A stretch of DNA of 64,000 nucleotides from Herbaspirillum sp. (GTDB lineage: Bacteria > Pseudomonadota > Gammaproteobacteria > Burkholderiales > Burkholderiaceae_D), in the NCBI RefSeq assembly GCF_017744395.1, contig NZ_JAGIBI010000001.1, forward strand, positions 682,001 to 746,000, in the 5' to 3' direction. The translations under genes were made by a program, and so were the position numbers. The notes beneath the pieces are model-generated. The model was given only the letters and a program-made list of their open reading frames with translations, had not been told where the DNA came from and searched no databases. The first letter of the stretch is position 1; each line of letters begins with the position of its first letter. Positions 58,865 through 64,000 of the stretch are shown piece after piece.

Positions 58865-59554
58865 ATGTCTAAAGTGCTTTTGATCGACGATGATGTCGAG
58901 CTGGTCGATATGCTCAAGGAATACCTTGAACAGGAGAAATTCGAAGTCAATGTCGCCTATGACGGCGAAACCGGCGCCGCCGAAGCCTTGACCGGCCAAT
59001 ACGCCATTGCCGTGCTGGATGTGATGATGCCGCGCCTGAACGGGGTCGACACCTTGCGCCGCATCCGCGCCAGGAGCAGCATGCCGGTGGTGATGCTGAC
59101 CGCCAAGGGCGACGACACCGACCGCATCATCGGCCTGGAACTGGGCGCCGACGACTATGTCCCCAAGCCCTGCACCCCGCGCGAGATCGCCGCGCGCATC
59201 CGCGCCATCCTGCGCCGCGCCACCGCTGAAAGCAGCGAGCAATCGCCCTATTCCCCATTGTCCGTCGGCGCGCTGTCGATGTGGCCGGAACAACGCCGCG
59301 CGACCTGGGCCGGCCATCCGCTGGAATTGACCAGCAGCGAATTCAACCTGCTGGAAGTGCTGGCGCGCAATGCCGGCAAGCCGGTCAGCAAGCAGCACCT
59401 GTCGGAGCAAGGGCTGGGCCGTCCGCTGGCGCGCTTCGACCGCAACATCGACGTCCACCTCTCCAGCATCCGCCAGAAGATCGCGGCGCTGGGCAGCGAC
59501 AAGAGCTGCATCCAGACCGTCTACCGATTGGGCTACCAATTCATCAAGGAATAA
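58865..59554 (+). CDS. CpxR-like response regulator
   Basis: OmpR/PhoB-class response regulator of 229 residues. The receiver has the acidic pair in LLIDDD (8-10), phospho-acceptor Asp52 in VLDVMMPRLNG and Lys in LTAKGDD. The winged-helix output ends in NIDVHLSSIRQKIAALG and TVYRLGYQF. Overall similarity, especially ELGADDYVPKPCTPREIAARIRAILRR and HLSEQGLGRPLARFDRNID, is to E. coli CpxR, which responds to envelope stress. The ATG at 58865 gives the normal MSKVLLIDDD start. The kinase gene begins five bases after the stop. Confidence 0.9.
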   Translation: MSKVLLIDDDVELVDMLKEYLEQEKFEVNVAYDGETGAAEALTGQYAIAVLDVMMPRLNGVDTLRRIRARSSMPVVMLTAKGDDTDRIIGLELGADDYVPKPCTPREIAARIRAILRRATAESSEQSPYSPLSVGALSMWPEQRRATWAGHPLELTSSEFNLLEVLARNAGKPVSKQHLSEQGLGRPLARFDRNIDVHLSSIRQKIAALGSDKSCIQTVYRLGYQFIKE

Positions 59555-59558
59555 AGTA

Positions 59559-60968
59559 GTGGGTCGGTTATTCTGGAAGTTCTTCTTCTTCATCGCGATC
59601 GCCCAGATCACCGCCACCTTCGGCGTGGGCGTGCTGTTCTGGGTCGAGAACCTGGAACGCAACAGCCGTTCCACTGAAATCGACCTCAGCCCGCCCGCCT
59701 CCTTCATGATCCGTTCGGCTGCCGCGACCCTGCAGTTCGGCGGCACCGAAGCCTTGCGCAGCCTGATCAACGAAGGCCGCGAGCGCCGCCTGAAGCTATA
59801 CGCGGTGGATGAAAACATGAACGACCTGATGGGCCGCGAAGTCTCGCCCAAGCTGGTGGAAGAAGCGCGTGCCGTGCTCAGGACCGAAAAGGAACGGCGC
59901 GTGGTCGAACTGGTGAAGGCCGCCAACGGCCACAGCTACCTGTTGTTCATTCCCGCCCCGCCCGATGAATTCGCCGGCCCCGGCCCACGCGAGCCGCGCC
60001 ATATGCGCGAGCGCAGGCCGCAGCCGCTGTTCTTCCCCAGCATGCCGATCGTGGTGGCGCTGGCCGCCAGCATGGTGTTCGCCCTGTTGCTGGCCTGGTA
60101 TTTCTCCTACCCGATCCGCCACCTGAAGAACGCTTTCACCCAGGCCGCTTCCGGCAACCTGGACCTGCAACTGGAACCCGTCATGAGTTCGCGCAGCGAC
60201 GAACTGGCCGACCTCGGGCGCGATTTCGACGCCATGACGGCCAAGCTGCGCACGCTGATGGAAAGCCAGCGCCGGCTGCTGCACGACGTCTCGCACGAGC
60301 TGCGTTCGCCGATCGCGCGGCTGCAAGTGGCCATCGGCCTGGCGCGGGTGCAGGACAAGGACAAGCTGGACATCACGCTGGAACGCATCGAGCGCGAAAG
60401 CATGCGCATGGACAAGCTGGTGGGCGAGCTGCTGACGCTGTCGCGGCTGGAAGCCGATGTGCCCGGTTCGATGGAAGAGAACATCGCGATCCAGCCGATG
60501 CTGGCCGACATGGTCAACGACGCCAGTTTCGAGGCCGGCGCCAACGGCAAGCAGATCGAGAGCCGGATCGACTGCGCGGTGGAGATCAAGGGCAATCCCG
60601 AACTGCTCTACCGGGCGATCGAGAACGTGCTGCGCAACGCCATCAAGCACACCGCGCCCGATACCGCCGTGCAAATCCATACCCAGGTCGATGAGGCCAA
60701 CAAGCTGCTGAACCTGTCGATCCTGGACCGCGGCCCCGGCGTGCCGGAAAACGAACTGGACAGCATCTTCGAACTGTTCTTCCGCAGCAGCCGGACCAAG
60801 AGCAACAGTTCGGGCCACGGTCTCGGGCTGTCCATCGCACGGCGCATCATCGAAGCCCACAACGGCTACATCCGCGCCGCCAACCGCAGCGACGGCGGCC
60901 TGCGCGTGGACATCACCCTGCCCTTCATGGCCGACGAACCGGCCAGGGGACAGACGCTGGACGCCTGA
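59559..60968 (+). CDS. CpxA-like sensor histidine kinase
   Basis: Inner-membrane sensor kinase of 469 residues with two membrane segments (about 6-26 and 165-185) flanking a periplasmic sensor domain. A HAMP linker follows (FSYPIRHLKNAFTQAASGNLDLQLEP), then the phospho-acceptor H-box LLHDVSHELRSPIARLQVA and the ATPase N-box ENVLRNAIKH, G1 DRGPGVPE and G2 GHGLGLSIARRIIEAHNG. The GTG at 59559 is preceded eight bases upstream by AAGGA at the end of the regulator gene. Together with the upstream gene it forms an envelope-stress type two-component pair. No CpxP-like gene is visible nearby. Confidence 0.9.
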   Translation: MGRLFWKFFFFIAIAQITATFGVGVLFWVENLERNSRSTEIDLSPPASFMIRSAAATLQFGGTEALRSLINEGRERRLKLYAVDENMNDLMGREVSPKLVEEARAVLRTEKERRVVELVKAANGHSYLLFIPAPPDEFAGPGPREPRHMRERRPQPLFFPSMPIVVALAASMVFALLLAWYFSYPIRHLKNAFTQAASGNLDLQLEPVMSSRSDELADLGRDFDAMTAKLRTLMESQRRLLHDVSHELRSPIARLQVAIGLARVQDKDKLDITLERIERESMRMDKLVGELLTLSRLEADVPGSMEENIAIQPMLADMVNDASFEAGANGKQIESRIDCAVEIKGNPELLYRAIENVLRNAIKHTAPDTAVQIHTQVDEANKLLNLSILDRGPGVPENELDSIFELFFRSSRTKSNSSGHGLGLSIARRIIEAHNGYIRAANRSDGGLRVDITLPFMADEPARGQTLDA

Positions 60969-60995
60969 CCGGCCCCCTTCGCGCACGGGAACCCG

Positions 60996-62264
60996 CTACT
61001 TTGCAGCCTGCTCCGGATCCGGCTGGTTGATAATCGCCGCCATCAATCCCCGCTGCACCGTGACCTGGAAGGCCTGCAGCCCTTCCATGGCCTTTTCCAG
61101 CGGATAGTCGGCCGGCAAGCGGTTGAACAGCACCGCCCACGACCAGCCGTCTTCGCGCGCCTGCAGGTAGGCATAAGTGCCGGCAATCAGCGCGCCGCTA
61201 TGCGAGATGATGTTCACGCCGTTCATCCTGGTGACCACCCAGCCCAGTCCGTTGTTATTGTCAGGCATGGCGGGATTGCGCTGCTTCATCAGCGCGACCG
61301 TCCGGGGCTTGAGCAGCGCGGGCGATCCGCCGCGCCCCAGCGTGGCGTCGGCGAAGCGCACCAGGTCGCCCGCCGTCATCGCCCAGCCGCCGTGCGCATC
61401 CATGGCCTGGAAATGGAAACCGAAATACGATCCCGGGCCGGTCGCTCCGCTGCCATCCTGGTCCGGCACCGGCGGCCAGCGCGGATCGTCGTAATACACG
61501 GCTTCGCTGGCCGAGCGTTGCATGCGCTTGTCGGCGGCGATGGCCGCACCGGCCGCCCCCGCGGGTTCCAGCACCAGCTCGCGCACCGCTTGTTCGTAAG
61601 GCTTGCCGCTCTTGTGCTCGATGATGCGGCCGAGGATGTTGTAGCCGAAATTGCTGTAATGGAATTCGGTGCCGGGCGCCACGTCCAGCAAGCGGTGCCT
61701 GAGCATGAACGCGACCACGGTGCGCGCCGGGGCCGGGGCCGGCACGTTCATCGTGCGGGCGATTTCGACCAGGTCGTATTGCGGATCGTACTCGCTCGCG
61801 CCCCAACCGCCGGTATGCTGCAGCAGGTCGCGCAGCGTCACCTTCAGCACGCGCGAATCGAGCGGTTGCGCGAAATCGGGATAGGCGGCGTCGGGCAACA
61901 GCCCATCCGGCCCGAATACCCGCCGCTCCAGCGCCTGCGGCAGCTCATCCTCGAACAGCTTGAGCACCGCCACCGCCGTGATCGGCTTGGAGACGCTGGC
62001 GATGCGAAACACCGTCAGCGGCGTGGCCGGCGTATTGCTTTCGGTCACCGCCATGCCGTAGCCGCGCTGGTAGACGAATTCGCCCTTGTAGGCGATGGCG
62101 ATGCTGGCGCCGGGGATCTGGTAGTGGGCCAGCAATTGGTTCATCTGGCCATCCACCCTTTCGGCCAGCGCCTGGTCCGGCGACTGCGCCTGGATCGGCA
62201 CTGCCGCCGCCATCCACGCGAAAAACGAAGCTGCCGACAGCAGCCGGCGCATACGGCTCGACAT
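60996..62264 (-). CDS. Serine hydrolase, class C beta-lactamase-like family
   Basis: Exported penicillin-binding-protein-like hydrolase of 422 residues. A signal peptide ends near PIQAQ. The catalytic motif S-x-x-K is SVSK in RIASVSKPITAVAVL, and the Tyr motif Y-x-N is in HYSNFGYNILG; the third motif is less clear (HSGALIAG). This is the broad beta-lactamase/D-aminopeptidase/EstB family, mostly esterases and peptidases and not resistance enzymes. ATG 62264 is supported by GGGAGG five bases upstream. It is followed by cpxA on the opposite strand; role unknown. Confidence 0.86.
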   Translation of the reverse strand: MSSRMRRLLSAASFFAWMAAAVPIQAQSPDQALAERVDGQMNQLLAHYQIPGASIAIAYKGEFVYQRGYGMAVTESNTPATPLTVFRIASVSKPITAVAVLKLFEDELPQALERRVFGPDGLLPDAAYPDFAQPLDSRVLKVTLRDLLQHTGGWGASEYDPQYDLVEIARTMNVPAPAPARTVVAFMLRHRLLDVAPGTEFHYSNFGYNILGRIIEHKSGKPYEQAVRELVLEPAGAAGAAIAADKRMQRSASEAVYYDDPRWPPVPDQDGSGATGPGSYFGFHFQAMDAHGGWAMTAGDLVRFADATLGRGGSPALLKPRTVALMKQRNPAMPDNNNGLGWVVTRMNGVNIISHSGALIAGTYAYLQAREDGWSWAVLFNRLPADYPLEKAMEGLQAFQVTVQRGLMAAIINQPDPEQAAK

Positions 62265-62326
62265 CGCGGCCTCCCTTGTTGACCGGCGCCTGTCGATGAC
62301 CATTCGCACGGCGGAAACCTGCGGCG

Positions 62327-63241
62327 TCACTTCGGCTGGCTCTTGACCACCTGCAGCGCCGCGGCGATCAGCCCGCTCATATCCGACAGGTTGGCCGGCA
62401 CGATGATGGAGTTATTGGTCTTGGCCAACTGGCCGAAAGCGGCCACGTATTGCTCGGCCACCTTCAGGTTCACCGCGTCCGAGCCGCCCGGCGCCTGGAT
62501 CGCGGCGGCGGTCTTGCGGATCGCCTCGGCGCTGGCCTCGGCAATCGACAGGATCGCTGCGGCCTGGCCCTGGGCGCGGTTGATGGAGGCCTGCTTTTCG
62601 CCCTCGGACTTGGCGATGGCGGCTTCGCGCTCGCCGGTGGCGATGTTGATCTGTTCCTGCTTGCGGCCTTCGGAAGCGGCGATCAGCGCGCGCTTCTCGC
62701 GCTCGGCGGTGATCTGCGCCTGCATCGCGTGCAGGATCTCCTTGGGCGGGGTCAGGTCCTTGATCTCGTAGCGCAGCACCTTCACACCCCAGTTCTCGGC
62801 CGATTCGTCGATGGCGCTGACGATGGCGGTGTTGATGTGGTCGCGCTCCTCGAAGGTCTTGTCCAGCTCCATCTTGCCGATCACCGAACGCAGCGTGGTC
62901 TGCGCCAGCTGCGTGATCGCGGCGATGTAGTTGGACGAGCCGTAGGAGGCGCGCATCGGGTCGGTGATCTGGAAGTACAGGATGCCGTCCACCTGCAGTT
63001 GCGTGTTGTCCTTGGTGATGCAGACCTGCGGCGGCACATCCAGCGGGATTTCCTTGAGGATGTGCTTGTAGGCCACGCGGTCGATGAACGGCACCACGAT
63101 GTTCAGGCCCGGGGCCAGCGTCGCGTGGTATTTGCCCAGGCGCTCCACCACCCAGGCATGCTGCTGCGGGACCACCTTGACCGTCTGCACGACGAACACG
63201 ATGGCGATGAAGAAAATGACCAGGGTTACGCTTCCCAGCAT
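62327..63241 (-). CDS. qmcA: SPFH/stomatin-like membrane protein QmcA
   Basis: Membrane-anchored SPFH (band 7) protein of 304 residues with one N-terminal membrane segment, the SPFH domain (VPQQHAWVVERLGKYHATLAPGLNIVVPFIDRVAYKHILKE) and a long Ala/Glu-rich helix (KRALIAASEGRKQEQINIATGEREAAIAKSEGEKQ). It is a paraslipin that forms large ring assemblies in the inner membrane; in E. coli QmcA is linked to membrane protease control. It follows the NfeD gene by 28 bases, the standard pair. Confidence 0.92.
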   Translation of the reverse strand: MLGSVTLVIFFIAIVFVVQTVKVVPQQHAWVVERLGKYHATLAPGLNIVVPFIDRVAYKHILKEIPLDVPPQVCITKDNTQLQVDGILYFQITDPMRASYGSSNYIAAITQLAQTTLRSVIGKMELDKTFEERDHINTAIVSAIDESAENWGVKVLRYEIKDLTPPKEILHAMQAQITAEREKRALIAASEGRKQEQINIATGEREAAIAKSEGEKQASINRAQGQAAAILSIAEASAEAIRKTAAAIQAPGGSDAVNLKVAEQYVAAFGQLAKTNNSIIVPANLSDMSGLIAAALQVVKSQPK

Positions 63242-63269
63242 GAGGCTCTCCTTAGGTGTGATTCAGTAT

Positions 63270-63704
63270 TCAACGCGGCGCGACGATCAGCCGGCTGCCG
63301 CGGATTTCGCGGATGACGAAAGCGCCGGGCTCGGCGTGATGGCCGCTTTGCAGCTCCACGTCCCACAAGGCGCCGCGGTAAGGCACGCGGGCCAGATACT
63401 GGTTGCCGTGCTGCTGCCAGGCCGCCACTTCGACGGTCTGCCCGATGTCGAGGATGACATTGGGGTCGCGGTTGGCGTCGCTCTTGCGCAAGCGGCCGAA
63501 ACGGCTGCGGCGCAACGACATCACGGCGGCGATGCCGACGATCGCGGCCGCCAGCAATTGCCACTCCACCTGCGCGCCCGCAAGCGCGGCCACGCCGCCT
63601 GCCGCAAGGCCCAGCGCGATCATCAGCAGGTAAAAAGTCCCGGTGAAAAGCTCGGCGACGATCAGCGCGCCGGCCAGCACGAACCAGATGGCCCAATCCG
63701 TCAT
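63270..63704 (-). CDS. NfeD-family membrane protein
   Basis: Inner-membrane protein of 144 residues. The first 75 residues contain two or three hydrophobic segments, and the C-terminal part (ILDIGQTVEVAAWQQHGNQYLARVPYRGALWDVELQ) is the OB-fold NfeD domain. Short NfeD proteins are almost always encoded next to a paraslipin gene such as qmcA, as here, and probably regulate its assembly. The ATG at 63704 gives MTDWAIWFVLAGALIVAELF. Confidence 0.9.
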   Translation of the reverse strand: MTDWAIWFVLAGALIVAELFTGTFYLLMIALGLAAGGVAALAGAQVEWQLLAAAIVGIAAVMSLRRSRFGRLRKSDANRDPNVILDIGQTVEVAAWQQHGNQYLARVPYRGALWDVELQSGHHAEPGAFVIREIRGSRLIVAPR

Positions 63705-63788
63705 ATGCGATCCCTGTCTGTCAAAACGCCGGCTTTCCCTCCGGCAAGGGCGACAATAGTCTACTCCACAATCATGCGCCCAAAAACA

Positions 63789-63816
63789 AAGGCGCGGACA
63801 TTTCTGCCCGCGCCTT
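63789..63816 (-). terminator. Terminator of ppsA
   Basis: AAGGCGCGG pairs with CCGCGCCTT (63789-63797 and 63808-63816), and the reverse strand continues TGTTTTTG. It lies about 20 bases after the ppsA stop. Confidence 0.75.
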
Positions 63817-63836
63817 CATGTTGACCGCTTACCGTC

Positions 63837-64000
63837 TTACTTCTTGCCGGCCAGTACCTGCCAGGTGTCGATGACGGTGTCAGGGTTCAGCGAGATCGAC
63901 TCGATGCCCTGCTCCATCAGCCACTGGGCGAAGTCCGGATGGTCCGAAGGCCCCTGGCCGCAGATGCCGACGTACTTGCCCTTGGCGCGGCAAGTCGAGA
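63837..64000 (-). CDS. ppsA: Phosphoenolpyruvate synthase, C-terminal end
   Basis: The last 54 codons of a gene that continues beyond the right edge. The visible residues (KGKYVGICGQGPSDHPDFAQ and WLMEQGIESISLNPDTVIDTWQVLAGKK) match the end of the PEP synthase barrel, where GICGQGPSDHPDFA is a conserved PEP-binding segment. The enzyme makes PEP from pyruvate and ATP in gluconeogenesis. The stop is TAA at 63839-63837. Only the 3' end is present. Confidence 0.92.
   Translation of the reverse strand, partial: STCRAKGKYVGICGQGPSDHPDFAQWLMEQGIESISLNPDTVIDTWQVLAGKK

Overview
The window is a high-GC, gene-dense stretch of a betaproteobacterial chromosome. Gene content and protein character point to Burkholderiales, probably Oxalobacteraceae (Herbaspirillum-like). 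This rests on remembered family features, not on a database search. Almost all of it reads as stable core chromosome: purL, purT, guaB and guaA (purines), nadB and nadC-nadA (NAD), queD and queE with tadA (tRNA modification), ppiD, smpB, ratA-rnfH, qmcA-nfeD and ppsA. purL is cut at the left edge and ppsA at the right edge.

Layout. 1-11.3 kb: purL diverges from a D-amino acid dehydrogenase gene, followed by the NAD(P)H-hydrate repair enzyme, a DMT transporter, a YbbA-type ABC ATPase head to head with tesA, a class I glutamine amidotransferase and ppiD. 11.4-17.6 kb: a TonB-domain lipoprotein, then a four-gene 2-aminoethylphosphonate-type uptake operon ending in a flavoprotein. 17.6-28.4 kb: two LysR-controlled organic-acid operons facing opposite ways on either side of an MFS transporter. 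The first is a LeuC/LeuD-type hydro-lyase with a 2-hydroxycarboxylate symporter. The second is a CitMHS transporter with a split AtuA (DUF1446) pair. 28.6-47.6 kb: purT, a broken toxin-antitoxin locus, nadB, a patatin-type outer-membrane phospholipase, a MASE1 protein with a hydrolase, ybiT-nadA-nadC, ldcA-tadA-queD, queE, a cupin and an OsmC-YcaO fusion. 47.7-52.3 kb: an accessory patch with a Phd/RelE-type pair, a 1156-residue UPF1-like helicase with a TTG start, and an inverted-repeat-bounded element abutting the guaA terminator. 52.3-64 kb: guaB-guaA, rnfH-ratA, smpB, a TPR glycosyltransferase-like protein, a CpxRA-like two-component system, a serine hydrolase, qmcA-nfeD and the ppsA tail.

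Functional links. The carboxylate operons each pair a transporter with an enzyme of uncertain substrate and a divergent LysR gene, so they look like small catabolic modules. The CitMHS promoter has an almost textbook LysR architecture. The CpxR-like gene carries a GTAAA-N5-GTAAA box in its own leader, which implies autoregulation. purL and guaB share an identical 12-base -10 region. The least explained stretch is the helicase region next to guaA. The clearest lesion is a one-base frameshift that fuses a HigB-like toxin in frame to its antitoxin. No tRNA, rRNA, CRISPR array, integrase or intact insertion sequence was seen.
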